Part shown: one piece after another, positions 1 to 9,714 of the stretch
How the letters are laid out: the number at the start of each line of letters is the position of its first letter
How positions within the stretch are numbered: position 1 is the first letter of the stretch
Assembly: GCA_002021875.1 (NCBI GenBank)
Contig: CP018627.1
Span: 4,340,001 to 4,404,000, forward strand
Length of the DNA stretch: 64,000 nt
Direction of reading: 5' to 3'
From: Streptomyces hygroscopicus
GTDB lineage: Bacteria; Actinomycetota; Actinomycetes; Streptomycetales; Streptomycetaceae
Notes under the pieces: model-generated
What the model was told of the DNA's origin: nothing
The model's database searches: none
The model's input: the letters and a program-made list of their open reading frames with translations, nothing else
Translations under genes and position numbers: made by a program

Positions 1-1
1 G

Positions 2-313
2 GTCGGCGGCCTTACGTACGAGATCGACATCGCCAAGGCGCCGGGCTCGCGGATCGCGAAGCTGAGCTTCGACGGCAAGCCGATCGATGAGAAGGCGCAG
101 TTCGTGCTGGCGGTGAACAACTACCGGGCGAGCGGGGGCGGCAATTTCCCGCATGTGGCCTCGGCGAAGCAGGTGTGGGCCAATTCGGAGGAGATCCGGA
201 ACACGATCATCGCCTGGGTGCAGGCGGAGAAGACGATCGATGTGTCGCGGTTCGCGTCGGTGGACTGGAAGCTGACCCGGGACGGCGCCCCGGTCTTCCC
301 GGACGCCGGCTGA
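2..313 (+). CDS. 5'-nucleotidase C-terminal part (truncated by window edge)
   Basis: This is the last 103 residues of a protein that begins before the window. The segment reads TYEIDIAKAPGSRI, then FVLAVNNYRASGGGNFPH, which is typical of the C-terminal substrate-binding domain of UshA-type bifunctional 5'-nucleotidase/2',3'-cyclic phosphodiesterases. In that family the domain grips the nucleobase while an N-terminal metallophosphatase domain, outside this window, hydrolyses the phosphate. These enzymes are normally secreted or surface-bound, and the signal would be in the missing part. The frame is open from base 2 to the TGA at 311-313. The neighbouring genes face the other way, so this is the end of its transcription unit. 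Confidence 0.8.
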   Translation, partial: VGGLTYEIDIAKAPGSRIAKLSFDGKPIDEKAQFVLAVNNYRASGGGNFPHVASAKQVWANSEEIRNTIIAWVQAEKTIDVSRFASVDWKLTRDGAPVFPDAG

Positions 314-468
314 GCGACCGCCGTCCGAGACATCGCCATCTGAGATCGCCGTCCGGGAGGCGCCGTCCGGGGGCCGTCGCGTCAGGGTCAGTCGAGGCCG
401 GAGACAAGCGCGGCGGCCGGCTGGACAGAGTGATCATCTGGAGCCGGGGGCCGGGTGCCGGGGTGAGG

Positions 469-2037
469 TCACGTCCGGGTACGGGCGAGTCCGTTGCGCT
501 GGTCGGGGAGAGGCATCCGGCCGCTGCCGCGCGCGACCGGGGCCGACGGCGGCGCGGGCCGGGGCGGGGCGACGGCGCCGGGTCCGCTGGGCTGGAGGCC
601 GAAGGTGGTGAACGCGGTACGCGACGGGAGCGGGTAGACGGGTGTGGCGGCCAGCGAGTTGAGGATGACGGCGGAGCGCCAGGCGGCGAGGCCGAGGTCG
701 GGGGTGCCGACGCCATGGGTGTGGCGCTCGGCGTTCTGGACGTACACCGAGCCCTTGATCATGGGGTCGAGGACGAGTCGGTGGTCGGCGTCGATGCGGG
801 GGCGCTCGGAGGCGTCCCGGCGGATGTAGGGGTCGAGGGCGGCGAGCAGGGTGTCGACGCGGCGCTCGCGGTAGCCGGTGGCGAGGACGACGGCCTCGGT
901 GGTGTGGCGGGTGCGGGTGCCCTGCTCGGTGTGTTCCAGGTGGAGTTCGAGGCGGGCGGCGGCGATACGGCCCGCGGTGCGGACGGTGACGCCGGGGGTG
1001 AGGGCGACGCCGGGCCAGCCGCCGCCGTGCTGGGCTCGGCGGTAGAGCTCGTGGTGGATGGCGGTGATGGTCTCGTGGGCGATGCCCTTGTAGAGCTGCC
1101 ACTGGCCGGGGAGGAGCTGGTCGCGTACGGCTTCGGGGAGGGCGTGGAAGTAGCGCGTGTAGTCGGGGCTGAACTGCTCCAGGCCGAGTTTGCCGTACTC
1201 CATGGGCGCGAAGGACGGGGTACGGGCGAGCCAGTGGAGTCCTTCGGCGCCCAGCGGCCGGTGGCGCAGCAGGTCGAGGAAGACCTCGGCACCGGACTGG
1301 CCGGAGCCGACGACGGTGATGTGGCCGGTGGACAGGAGCCGTTCGCGGTGTTCGAGGTAGTCGCAGGAGTGGAGGACGGGGACGTTGGGGGCGTCGGCGA
1401 GGGGGCGCAGGGGTTCGGGGACGTACGGTTCGGTGCCGACGCCGAGGACGATGTTGCGGGCGTAGGCGCGGCCGAGGCCCCTGCTGTCCTCGTCGGCCCC
1501 GGTGGGGTGGGGCGCGTGGGCGTCGTCGGCCGGGCCGCCGAGGCGGGTGAAGTCGATTTCGAACAGCTCGTATTCGTGGTCCCAGCGGACGGCGTCGACG
1601 CGGTGGTCGAAGTGGAGTCCGGGGAGCTGTTGGCTGACCCAGCGGCAGTAGGCGTCGTATTCGGCGCGCTCGATGTGGAAGCGCTCGGCGACGTAGAAGG
1701 GGAAGAGCCGCTCATGGGCCTTGAGGTACTGGAGGAAGGTCCAGGGGCTGCCGGGGTCGGCGAGGGTGACCAGGTCCGCGAGGAAGGGGACTTGGATGGT
1801 GGCGCCGTCGATGAGCAGGCCGGGGTGCCAGTGGAAGGCGGGCCGCTGTTCGTAGCAGGCGGTGCGCAGGGCGGGGACGCCGTGGGCGAGGGCGGCGAGG
1901 GAGAGGTTGAACGGGCCGATGCCGATACCGGCCAGGTCCAGGGGCCGGTCGACGCCGGGGGCGGACCCGGCGGCGGGGGCGGGATCGGCGGCGGGGGCGG
2001 GATCGCAGGCGGGGGTGGGGGGTTGTCCGGTGCTCAT
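469..2037 (-). CDS. lysine/ornithine/diamine N-monooxygenase (IucD/SidA family, DesB-like)
   Basis: A 522-residue flavin N-hydroxylase. The N-terminal FAD-binding motif GIGIGPFNLSLAAL lies near residue 45, the family region with FLADLVTLADP follows, and the NADPH-binding motif VVGSGQSGAEVFLD lies mid-protein. Family members hydroxylate the terminal amine of lysine, ornithine, cadaverine or putrescine to make hydroxamate siderophores. The start is set by an ATGA overlap (2034-2037) with the upstream decarboxylase gene, so the two are translationally coupled. The decarboxylase-first order suggests cadaverine or another diamine as substrate, as in desferrioxamine synthesis. No acyltransferase or NIS synthetase gene follows. 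The first 30 residues are a Pro/Ala-rich low-complexity stretch. Confidence 0.85.
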   Translation of the reverse strand: MSTGQPPTPACDPAPAADPAPAAGSAPGVDRPLDLAGIGIGPFNLSLAALAHGVPALRTACYEQRPAFHWHPGLLIDGATIQVPFLADLVTLADPGSPWTFLQYLKAHERLFPFYVAERFHIERAEYDAYCRWVSQQLPGLHFDHRVDAVRWDHEYELFEIDFTRLGGPADDAHAPHPTGADEDSRGLGRAYARNIVLGVGTEPYVPEPLRPLADAPNVPVLHSCDYLEHRERLLSTGHITVVGSGQSGAEVFLDLLRHRPLGAEGLHWLARTPSFAPMEYGKLGLEQFSPDYTRYFHALPEAVRDQLLPGQWQLYKGIAHETITAIHHELYRRAQHGGGWPGVALTPGVTVRTAGRIAAARLELHLEHTEQGTRTRHTTEAVVLATGYRERRVDTLLAALDPYIRRDASERPRIDADHRLVLDPMIKGSVYVQNAERHTHGVGTPDLGLAAWRSAVILNSLAATPVYPLPSRTAFTTFGLQPSGPGAVAPPRPAPPSAPVARGSGRMPLPDQRNGLARTRT

Positions 2038-3446
2038 GGGGTGGTGTGGCCTTCCACGAGTTCGAGCAGCCCGCGCAGATCGTCGGGCTGGGTGTGCGGG
2101 TTGAGAACGGTGGCCTTGAGCCACAGCCCCTCGGGGGTGGCGGCGCGGCCGAGGACGGCCGTGCCGTGGTGGAGGAGGCGGCGGCGCAGCGCGGCGACGG
2201 CGGCGGGCGGTGCCCCGGTGGGGCGGAAGAGCACGGTGCTGATGGTGGGGCGGGCGTAGAGCTCGAGCCCGGGGTGGGCCTCGATGAGGTCGGCGAGGTG
2301 CTGGGCGGCCGTGCAGACGTGGTCGACGAGGTCGCCGAGGCCGCGTCGGCCGAGCGCCCGCAGGGTGACGGCGATCTTGAAGATGTCGGGGCGGCGGGTG
2401 GTGCGGAAGGAGCGGCCGAGCAGGTCGGGCATCCCCGCTTCGGTGTCGTCGTCGGCGTTGAGGTACTCGGCGCGGTGGGCCAGGGGGGCGAGGGCGGCGC
2501 TGTCGGGGACGGCGAGGAGGCCCGCGGCGACCGGCTGCCAGCCGAGTTTGTGCAGGTCGAGGGCGACGGTAGGGGCGCGGTCGAGCCCGTGGAGCTGTTT
2601 GTGGAGGGTGTCGCTGAAAAGGAGGGGTGCGCCGTAGGCGGCGTCGATGTGGAGGGTGGCGGTGTGGTGGTCGCAGACGTCGGCGATGTCGGGGAGCGGG
2701 TCGATGGCTCCGGTGTCGGTGGTGCCGGCGGTGGCGACGACGAGGGTGGGGGCGTCGGCGTCGAGCAGCCGGTCGAGGGCCGTGTGGAGCGCGGCCGGGT
2801 CGAGGACGCCGGTGGGGGTGGGGAGGGTGTGGGGCGCGGGCAGCCCGAGGAACCAGGCGGCCCGGTGGATGCTGTGGTGGGCGTTGCCGCCGCAGACGAT
2901 CCGCAGGGGTCTGCCGACGCCGCCCGCGGCCTCGCGGGCGAGGAGCAGCGCGAGCTGGTTGGACTCGGTGCCGCCCGTGGTGACGAGCGCGTCGGGGGCG
3001 GGGCCGTGGGGGTGGACGAGTTCGGCCAGGGCGCGGCAGGTCAGCGCCTCCAGTGCGCAGGCGGCGGGGGCCTGGTCCCAGGAGTCGAGGGAGGGGTTGA
3101 GCGCGGACACCGCGAGGTCGGCGGCGGTGGCCACGGCGAGCGGCGGGCAGTGCAGATGGGCGGTGCAGCGCGGGTCCGCGGGGTCGGCCGCGCCATGGGT
3201 GAGGGCGCGGACGAGGGTGCGCAGCGCGTGGTGGGGCCCCTCCCCCTCGTCGGGGATGAGCGGCCGGGCCGCACCGCGTATCCGCCGGTCCACCGCGGCC
3301 GGACCCCCGGCCGGGAGTGGCCCGCCGCGGTCGGCGGCCCCGTGGGCGAGGGCGTTGAGGACGGTGTCGACCATCGGGCGGAGCGCGCCCGGTCCGCCGT
3401 GGCCCCCGGCGAGGAGGCGGGCGGTTCCGGATGCGGGCACGGGCAT
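2034..3446 (-). CDS. PLP-dependent amino acid decarboxylase (DesA-like)
   Basis: A 470-residue group II PLP decarboxylase. The PLP Schiff-base lysine is in DLHKLGWQP, and the cofactor-binding Asp and His are in LHIDAAYGAPLLF and GGNAHHSIHRA. TTGGTESNQLALLLAR is the phosphate-binding segment. Family members decarboxylate lysine (DesA), 2,4-diaminobutyrate or aromatic amino acids. The coupled N-hydroxylase makes lysine or another diamine precursor most likely, but substrate cannot be read from sequence. It starts at ATG 3446, with a weak AGGGG upstream. I looked for an inverted-repeat iron box in the leader and did not find a convincing one. It forms a two-gene unit with the downstream monooxygenase. 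Confidence 0.85.
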   Translation of the reverse strand: MPVPASGTARLLAGGHGGPGALRPMVDTVLNALAHGAADRGGPLPAGGPAAVDRRIRGAARPLIPDEGEGPHHALRTLVRALTHGAADPADPRCTAHLHCPPLAVATAADLAVSALNPSLDSWDQAPAACALEALTCRALAELVHPHGPAPDALVTTGGTESNQLALLLAREAAGGVGRPLRIVCGGNAHHSIHRAAWFLGLPAPHTLPTPTGVLDPAALHTALDRLLDADAPTLVVATAGTTDTGAIDPLPDIADVCDHHTATLHIDAAYGAPLLFSDTLHKQLHGLDRAPTVALDLHKLGWQPVAAGLLAVPDSAALAPLAHRAEYLNADDDTEAGMPDLLGRSFRTTRRPDIFKIAVTLRALGRRGLGDLVDHVCTAAQHLADLIEAHPGLELYARPTISTVLFRPTGAPPAAVAALRRRLLHHGTAVLGRAATPEGLWLKATVLNPHTQPDDLRGLLELVEGHTTP

Positions 3447-3611
3447 GGGTGTGCCCCTAGGGGGTGTCTGGGAGTCGGGCAGGTGGAGGCGGTCGGGCGG
3501 CGGTCAGGGTTGCCCAAACTACTTCGCGTAACCGCGCTCCGGTCCGGGGTCCGCGGGAAGTGCACCCATACGTGGTACGGCCCGGTCACACGGATTGATC
3601 CGCCCGCCCGG

Positions 3612-3845
3612 CTACTCGATGTACCCGGTGCCGGGGTCCACCTGGCCGAGGAACTCCCGCGCGGAATCCTCCAGTTGCTGTGTGCTGAGGGAGCCGGCCC
3701 CATGGACCCGGGTGGTGAAGCCGTATCCGGGGTTCGGCCCGGTCAGCCAGGTGAAGTCGTAGGTTCCGGGTTCGTCGGGACGCTCGGCGACATCGAACTT
3801 CTCCCCGTCGACTGTCAACGTCCGCTCAAGGGTTTCTCGATCCAT
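3612..3845 (-). CDS. small conserved actinobacterial protein of unknown function
   Basis: A 77-residue protein starting MDRETLERTLTVDGEKF. It is hydrophilic, with a central stretch PGTYDFTWLTGPNPGYGF and no signal peptide or membrane segment. I have seen proteins of this type repeatedly in Streptomyces genomes, but no function is known to me. A longer in-frame reading to 3950 exists; ATG 3845 is preferred because conserved-looking sequence begins there and the longer form would overlap the divergent reductase leader. It is divergent from the RibD-like gene at 3950, and the 104-base gap between them must carry both promoters. Confidence in the gene is moderate to high; the function is unassigned. 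Confidence 0.65.
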   Translation of the reverse strand: MDRETLERTLTVDGEKFDVAERPDEPGTYDFTWLTGPNPGYGFTTRVHGAGSLSTQQLEDSAREFLGQVDPGTGYIE

Positions 3846-3949
3846 GCCCGTCAGTCTGCCCCCGCCCGACGAGAGGGGGCTGTGGTTTGTCGACAGCAAG
3901 CTCACCGCGCGGGCGACGACGGAGGTCGCTACGAACGGAGAAGAGAGCA

Positions 3950-4570
3950 ATGATCAAACGAATGGGCAGGGTGATCTGCGACATCACCGTCTCGGCCGAC
4001 GGGTACTCGGCGGGGCTGGATCAGACCGAGGAACGCCCGTTCGGCGACGACGGCGGCGACGGCTCGGGCGGCAAGCTGCACGCCTGGATGTTCGATACTC
4101 CCGACGAGAACCGGGCCGAGGTCGACCAGATGACCGCTGCCACCGCGTTCATCATGGGGCGCAACATGTTCGGCCCGGTGCGTGGCGAATGGGATCGGCG
4201 GTGGAACGGCTGGTGGGGCGACGATCCGCCGTTCCACGCACCGGTGTTCGTGCTCACCCACCACGCGCGCGAGCCGCAGCCGATGGACGGCGGCACCACG
4301 TACTACTTCGTCACCGACGGAATCGCGTCGGCACTGACACAGGCACGCGCGGCGGCCGGCGACGGCGATGTCTCGATCCATGGCGGCGCGACCACCATCA
4401 ACCAGTACCTGGCCGCCGGTCTGATCGACGAGCTGCGGCTGCACATTGTGCCGCTCACGCTCGGCGCCGGTACGCGGCTGTTCAAGGGCGTCCCGCCGCT
4501 GAAGCTGGAGCAGGTGAAGTCGCGGTCGGCGAGTCTGGTCACGCACGTGACCTACCGCGTGCTGTCCTGA
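3950..4570 (+). CDS. dihydrofolate reductase/RibD C-terminal domain protein
   Basis: A 206-residue protein of the RibD_C (DHFR-like) family. Features are the N-terminal VICDITVSADGYSAG strand-loop, the GRNMFGPVRGEWD segment, and the NADPH-binding glycine stretch in DVSIHGGATTINQYLAAGLIDELRLHIVP, the last part being the family's best-conserved block. Stand-alone members are NADPH-dependent reductases of unknown physiological substrate, not true folA. ATG 3950 is chosen over an upstream in-frame start because GGAG lies nine bases before it and the family homology begins there. It appears monocistronic, and a hairpin downstream at 4689-4715 lies between it and the convergent pepN. Confidence 0.85.
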   Translation: MIKRMGRVICDITVSADGYSAGLDQTEERPFGDDGGDGSGGKLHAWMFDTPDENRAEVDQMTAATAFIMGRNMFGPVRGEWDRRWNGWWGDDPPFHAPVFVLTHHAREPQPMDGGTTYYFVTDGIASALTQARAAAGDGDVSIHGGATTINQYLAAGLIDELRLHIVPLTLGAGTRLFKGVPPLKLEQVKSRSASLVTHVTYRVLS

Positions 4571-4688
4571 GCTGAAGAGCGAAGTTGCGCGGGTGGGCGA
4601 CGGCTTGGACCGGGCGGTGGAGGCCATGGCTCGCAACCGGCCGCCGGGCGTGCGGTTCATCCGCGGCCGGAGAACGGCGCGGCAGGGG

Positions 4689-4715
4689 CGGCGGGGCGAC
4701 CGGGCGCCCCCGCCG
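4689..4715. terminator. hairpin between convergent genes
   Basis: CGGCGGGG pairs with CCCCGCCG around an 11-base loop, between the convergent reductase gene (ends 4570) and pepN (ends 4731). No U-tract follows on either strand, as is common in Streptomyces, so it is a plausible but unproven bidirectional terminator. Confidence 0.45.
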
Positions 4716-4730
4716 TCCCCGCCGTCGGGG

Positions 4731-7307
4731 TTACTCCCCCTGCTTCTCTCGTACCCGCAGGGCGCGGCTCAGGTCGTCGATCTGGTCGGCGAGGCGGCGG
4801 CTCAGGGCGGGCAGGGCGTCGGGGTTCGCGAGGCATTCCTCGCCCCGTCGCAGGGTTTCGGCGTCCACGGTGCTCGGGAAGCCGAAGCGGGCGACGGTGT
4901 CGGCGATGGCGGGGCCGCGGCGGGTGCCCAGCGTGACGGCGGCCGGGAAGTAGCGCGGCACGTAGTCGGCGAGGACGTCGTGGTGCTCGGGCTGCCAGAA
5001 GCCGGCGAGGGTCGCGGTGACCAGGTAGTTGGAGAGCTCGGGCCCCTGGCCGTCCCTTTCAGGGTCGAAGAGGGTCTGCCACGCGGCCTCCTTGGCGGTG
5101 GCGTCGGGCAGGGCGGCCCGGCAGCGGGCGGCGCCCTCCTGGCCGGTGGCGCTGGAGTCCCGGGCGAGTTCGGCGTCGATGTGGGCGGGGCCGACGGCGC
5201 CGAGGACGGCGAGCCGGCCGAGGGTCTGCCAGCGCAGTTCGGGGTCGAGGGCGGGGCCGCCGGGGACGGTGTCGCCGTCGAGCCAGTCGGTGAGCTCGGC
5301 GGGGTCGGTGGCGCTGCCGATGAACGTGCGCACGGCGGCGAGCCGCAGCCCGGCGCCGGTGCCGTCCTCGGTGCGGCGCAGCAGATCGCGGCAGGTGGCG
5401 CGGATGGTGGCCAGGGCGGCGGGTCGGCGGTCGGCGGGGAGGTAGCGGTCGGCGATCTGGGTGCGGGCGAAGGCGAGGACGCCCTGGACGATCGCTATGT
5501 CGGTCTCGTGCGGCAGATGGGCGCGGGCGGTCTCGAGGAAGTCGGCGGGCGGGAGGTCGCCGTCGCGGACCATGTCGCGGGCGGCGTTCCAGACCACGGC
5601 GCGGCTGACGGCGTCGGGGAGGCCGGACAGGGCGCGGTGGACGGCCTTCCAGGAGCCGGGGTCGAGCCGGATCTTGGTGTAGGTGAGGTCGCCGTCGTTG
5701 AGGAGCAGCAGATCGGGGCGGGGCCCGGTGAAGGAGAGGCAGAGGGCGGGCTCGGCGCCGTCGAGTTCGGCCTCGACGCGTTCGCGCAGGACCAGTTGGT
5801 GCGGGGCGGCGGGCGCGTGGTCGTAGAGGCCGATGGCGATGCGGTGCGGGCGGCGGGTGGGAGTGTCGCCGTCCGGGCCGCCGCCCTGGTGGCGGATCTC
5901 GGCGCTCCACCGGTCGCCGTTGGCGGTGACGACGGGGGCGAGGGTGTCGACACCGGTGGTGCGCAGCCAGCGGTCGGCCCAGGCGTGGACGTCGCGGCCG
6001 GAGGAGCGGGCGAGGGAGTCGATGAAGTCGGCGAGGGTGGCGTTGCCGAAGCGGTGCCGGGTGAAGTGGTCGTTGATGCCGTCGAGGAACGTCTTCTCGC
6101 CGAGCCAGGTGACGAGCTGGCGCAGCGCGGAGGCGCCCTTGGCGTAGGAGATGCCGTCGAAGTTGAGCCGGGCGGCGGCGGTGTCGGGGACCAGCTCGGG
6201 CGCGGGGGCGACCGGGTGGGTGGAGGGGCGCTGGTCGGCGTCGTAGCCCCAGTTCTTGCGGCGGACGCCGAAGTCGGCCCAGGTGTCGGTGTAGCGGGTG
6301 GTCTCGGTGAGGATCTGGTAGCCCATGTACTCGGCGAAGGACTCGTTCAGCCAGATGTCGTCCCACCACTTCATGGTGACGAGGTCGCCGAACCACATAT
6401 GGGCCATTTCATGGGCGATGACCATGGCGCGGGTCTGGCGCTCGGCGTCGGTGACGGCGGAGCGGAAGACGAATTCGTCGCGGAAGGTGACCAGGCCCGG
6501 GTTCTCCATGGCGCCGGAGTTGAATTCGGGGACGAACGCCTGGTCGTAGGAGTCGAAGGGGTACGGCTCCTCGAAGATCTCGTGGTAGCGGTCGAAGCAG
6601 CGCCGGGTGATGTCGAAGAGCTCGTCGGCGTCGGCCTCGAGGTAGGGCGCGAGGGAGCGGCGGACGTGCAGCCCGAAGGGGAGTCCGGCGTGCTCGGTGC
6701 GCACCGAGTGGTACGGGCCGGCGGCCAGGGCCATCAGATAGGTGCTGATGGGCGGGGTGGGCGCGAGCTGCCAGCGGCCCTCCTCGGGGGCGCCGACGCG
6801 GGTGGCGATGCCGTTGCCGAGCACGGTCCACTGGGGCGGGGCGGTGACGCGGACGTCGAAGACGGCCTTGAGGTCGGGCTGGTCGAACGCGGCGAAGACG
6901 TCGTTGGCGTCCGCCATGCAGCACATGGTGTAGAGGTACGTCTCGCCGTCGGCGGGGTCGGTGAAGCGGTGCATGCCCTCGCCGGTGTGGGAGTAGCGCA
7001 TGTCCGTCTCGACGCGCAGCTCGTGCTCGCCCTCGGTGAGGCCGGTGAGCGGAAGCCGACCGTCCGCGAGCGCCTCGGCGGTGTCGCCGGTGAGGTCGAG
7101 CTCGCGGCCGTCCAGTACGGCACGGTGGACCGCGGCCGGCGCGAGCTCGGCGAAGGTGTCCGCGCCCGCCTGGCGCGCGCTGAAGCGGATGGTCGTGATG
7201 GAGCCGAAGAGCTCCTCCCCGCGGGTGAGGTCCAGGTCGATCGTGTAGCGGTGGACCTCGATGAGGCGGGCTCGGATCTGCGCTTCCTCGCGCGTCAGTA
7301 CGGACAT
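4731..7307 (-). CDS. pepN: aminopeptidase N, M1 family zinc metallopeptidase
   Basis: An 858-residue cytoplasmic M1 aminopeptidase that removes N-terminal residues from peptides. The exopeptidase motif GAMEN is near residue 264 and the zinc motif HEMAH near 297. The third zinc ligand is the Glu in NESFAEY near 320. The N-terminal beta-saddle domain and the C-terminal ERAP1-like helical domain are both present, and length is normal for the actinobacterial PepN group. ATG 7307 is chosen because MSVLTREEAQIRARLIEV is the usual N-terminus; the reading frame continues upstream only as shadow sequence over the chorismate mutase gene. No signal peptide is seen. The chorismate mutase gene lies just upstream on the same strand, 106 bases away. 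Confidence 0.95.
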   Translation of the reverse strand: MSVLTREEAQIRARLIEVHRYTIDLDLTRGEELFGSITTIRFSARQAGADTFAELAPAAVHRAVLDGRELDLTGDTAEALADGRLPLTGLTEGEHELRVETDMRYSHTGEGMHRFTDPADGETYLYTMCCMADANDVFAAFDQPDLKAVFDVRVTAPPQWTVLGNGIATRVGAPEEGRWQLAPTPPISTYLMALAAGPYHSVRTEHAGLPFGLHVRRSLAPYLEADADELFDITRRCFDRYHEIFEEPYPFDSYDQAFVPEFNSGAMENPGLVTFRDEFVFRSAVTDAERQTRAMVIAHEMAHMWFGDLVTMKWWDDIWLNESFAEYMGYQILTETTRYTDTWADFGVRRKNWGYDADQRPSTHPVAPAPELVPDTAAARLNFDGISYAKGASALRQLVTWLGEKTFLDGINDHFTRHRFGNATLADFIDSLARSSGRDVHAWADRWLRTTGVDTLAPVVTANGDRWSAEIRHQGGGPDGDTPTRRPHRIAIGLYDHAPAAPHQLVLRERVEAELDGAEPALCLSFTGPRPDLLLLNDGDLTYTKIRLDPGSWKAVHRALSGLPDAVSRAVVWNAARDMVRDGDLPPADFLETARAHLPHETDIAIVQGVLAFARTQIADRYLPADRRPAALATIRATCRDLLRRTEDGTGAGLRLAAVRTFIGSATDPAELTDWLDGDTVPGGPALDPELRWQTLGRLAVLGAVGPAHIDAELARDSSATGQEGAARCRAALPDATAKEAAWQTLFDPERDGQGPELSNYLVTATLAGFWQPEHHDVLADYVPRYFPAAVTLGTRRGPAIADTVARFGFPSTVDAETLRRGEECLANPDALPALSRRLADQIDDLSRALRVREKQGE

Positions 7308-7413
7308 GGGGACATGCTGCCCTACGTGCGGCGGGCCGCACACGGGTGGGAAGTGGTCGACCGGGGCGGACGGCTGTGCGGGCGCACCACCGGAGTGCGC
7401 CCGCGGGCCGGTG

Positions 7414-7755
7414 TCAGGAGCGGGCGATGGTCTCGTGGTGCCGGATGACCTCGGCGATGATGAAGTTGAGCAGCTTCTCGGCGAATCCGGGGTCGAGCTT
7501 GGCGCTCTCGGCGAGCTGCCGCAGCCGGGTGATCTGGCTCGCCTCACGGGCCGGGTCGGCCGGCGGGAGCCGGTGGGCGGCCTTGAGGTGGCCGACCTGC
7601 TGGGTGCATTTGAAGCGCTCGGCGAGCATATGGACCACGGCCGCGTCGATGTTGTCGATGCTGTCGCGCAACCTGGTCAGCTCGTCGAGGACGGACGGGT
7701 CGATCCCCTCGGGGTCTCCCGGCGTCGCCGGCTGCCCGGCGGTGTGGTCGCTCAT
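7414..7755 (-). CDS. aroQ: chorismate mutase (AroQ class, monofunctional)
   Basis: A 113-residue all-helical AroQ-type chorismate mutase, converting chorismate to prephenate for phenylalanine and tyrosine synthesis. The first helix carries LTRLRDSIDNIDAAVVHMLAERF, where the early Arg is the expected active-site residue; the last part carries QITRLRQLAESAKLDPGFAEKLLNFIIAEVIRHHE. There is no signal peptide, so it is the cytoplasmic type. Two ATGs compete: 7767 lies one base after GGGAGG, too close for initiation, whereas 7755 lies 13 bases after it, so 7755 is preferred. The 432-base upstream gap is shared with the divergent VOC gene. It draws on the same chorismate pool as trpE in this window. 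Confidence 0.9.
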   Translation of the reverse strand: MSDHTAGQPATPGDPEGIDPSVLDELTRLRDSIDNIDAAVVHMLAERFKCTQQVGHLKAAHRLPPADPAREASQITRLRQLAESAKLDPGFAEKLLNFIIAEVIRHHETIARS

Positions 7756-7767
7756 GCTGTGCGTCAT

Positions 7768-8199
7768 GCCTCCCGAGCCTACTTTTTCTCGGGGCTCGGT
7801 TCCTCTCCGGGGCGCTGTGGCCTGCGCTCGGGGGCGCTTCGGCCTCCGCCTGCCGCCGCCGGGAGGCGGCCCGAGCCCCCGCGGCATCCTGTGCCAGGGC
7901 CGGTCGCGGCCCCGGGCCCCGGACCGCCCCGACCCCTGTGGGGGGTTTCGGAACCGGCCCTCAAGGGGGCCGGAAGGGGGCGGGGCGGTCATGGTGGAGG
8001 GCCGCTCCCGAGGCGGTGTCTCCACCGTGGAGGAGTCGCCTGGGCGGGGGGAGGTTCCACTTCCGGACCGACTTTCCCGCGGCTCGTACCGGACGGAGCG
8101 GTGGCGGGCGCAGCCGTCCCCGGGCGCAGCCGTTTCGGGGCCGAGCGGTTCCGGGCGCAGCCGTTTCGGGCAGAGCCGTTCCGGGCTAGGGTCCGCGGC
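7768..8199. other. long divergent intergenic region, chorismate mutase / VOC gene
   Basis: No gene is supported in this 432-base stretch. It should carry the promoters of the two divergent genes. The right third (8105-8187) is a degenerate direct repeat, listed separately. The long open frames that cross it lack conserved sequence. Confidence 0.5.
8105..8187. repeat. degenerate direct repeat, about 15-16 bp period
   Basis: Units close to CGGGCGCAGCCGTTTC recur about five times (8105, 8121 and 8152 are the best copies, with shorter, diverged copies between and after them). It ends 13 bases before the VOC start codon, so it lies in that gene's leader or promoter. Confidence 0.65.
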
Positions 8200-8586
8200 A
8201 TGATCGCGACGCTTCAGTGCACCGTCATCGACTGTCCCGACCCCGCCGCGCTGGCCGCCTTCTACGGACGGATCCTGGGCTGGCGGGTGGACGACAGCGA
8301 TCCCGAGTGGGCGAACCTGACGGCCGAGGACGGCCGGCGGCTGGCCTTCCAGCTGGCGCCGGACCATCAGCCGCCGCGCTGGCCGGACCCGGCGTATCCG
8401 CAGCAGATCCATCTGGACTTCGACGTGGACACGATCGAGGACGCGGAGCGGGCGCAGCGGGAGCTGATCGAGCTGGGGGCGACGTTCTTGCACGACAGCG
8501 GCGGGGAGCGGTCGGGGTTCCGGGTCTTCAACGATCCGGCCGGGCACCCGTTCTGCATCTGCTACGGACAGAGCGGACAGAGCTGA
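8200..8586 (+). CDS. VOC/glyoxalase-like domain protein
   Basis: A 128-residue single-domain protein of the vicinal oxygen chelate fold. It shows the usual order CTVIDCPDPAALAAFYGRILGW (first beta-alpha-beta), QIHLDFDVDTIEDAERAQRELIELGATFL (second module) and FRVFNDPAGHPFCICYG (C-terminal strand). This subgroup is abundant in actinomycetes, and its members are mostly of unknown substrate; some act in resistance or dioxygenase chemistry. The potential metal ligands (His in IHLDFDV, Glu/His positions) are partly present, so metal binding is uncertain. It starts at ATG 8200 with a weak ribosome binding site. It converges on the secreted trypsin gene, with a hairpin between. Confidence 0.85.
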   Translation: MIATLQCTVIDCPDPAALAAFYGRILGWRVDDSDPEWANLTAEDGRRLAFQLAPDHQPPRWPDPAYPQQIHLDFDVDTIEDAERAQRELIELGATFLHDSGGERSGFRVFNDPAGHPFCICYGQSGQS

Positions 8587-8611
8587 GGGCACCCATAAAG
8601 CCGACAGAGCC

Positions 8612-8644
8612 GACCGGGGCCGGCCCGATGGCCGGACCCCGGTC
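8612..8644. terminator. strong hairpin between convergent genes
   Basis: GACCGGGG pairs with CCCCGGTC, and after a one-base bulge CCGGCC pairs with GGCCGG around a four-base CGAT loop. It lies between the convergent VOC and trypsin genes and fits a bidirectional terminator. Confidence 0.6.
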
Positions 8645-8675
8645 AGCTCTTGGCGGAGGCGAGGCTGAGGAGGCG

Positions 8676-9635
<960 letters not shown>

Positions 9636-9714
9636 CTACCCGCTGCCCCACCGAACGACCGTAAGGTTGAGATGAGACAGGGCGCACGGCTGGCGACGGG
9701 CACGGGGTGACGGC

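Noticed and set aside
3447..3611. Iron box (DmdR1/IdeR type) before the DesA-like gene
   Set aside because: I looked for the TTAGGTTAGG-type inverted repeat in the leader and found none. A GGTT-N18-AACC arrangement near 3508-3533 is too weak to call.
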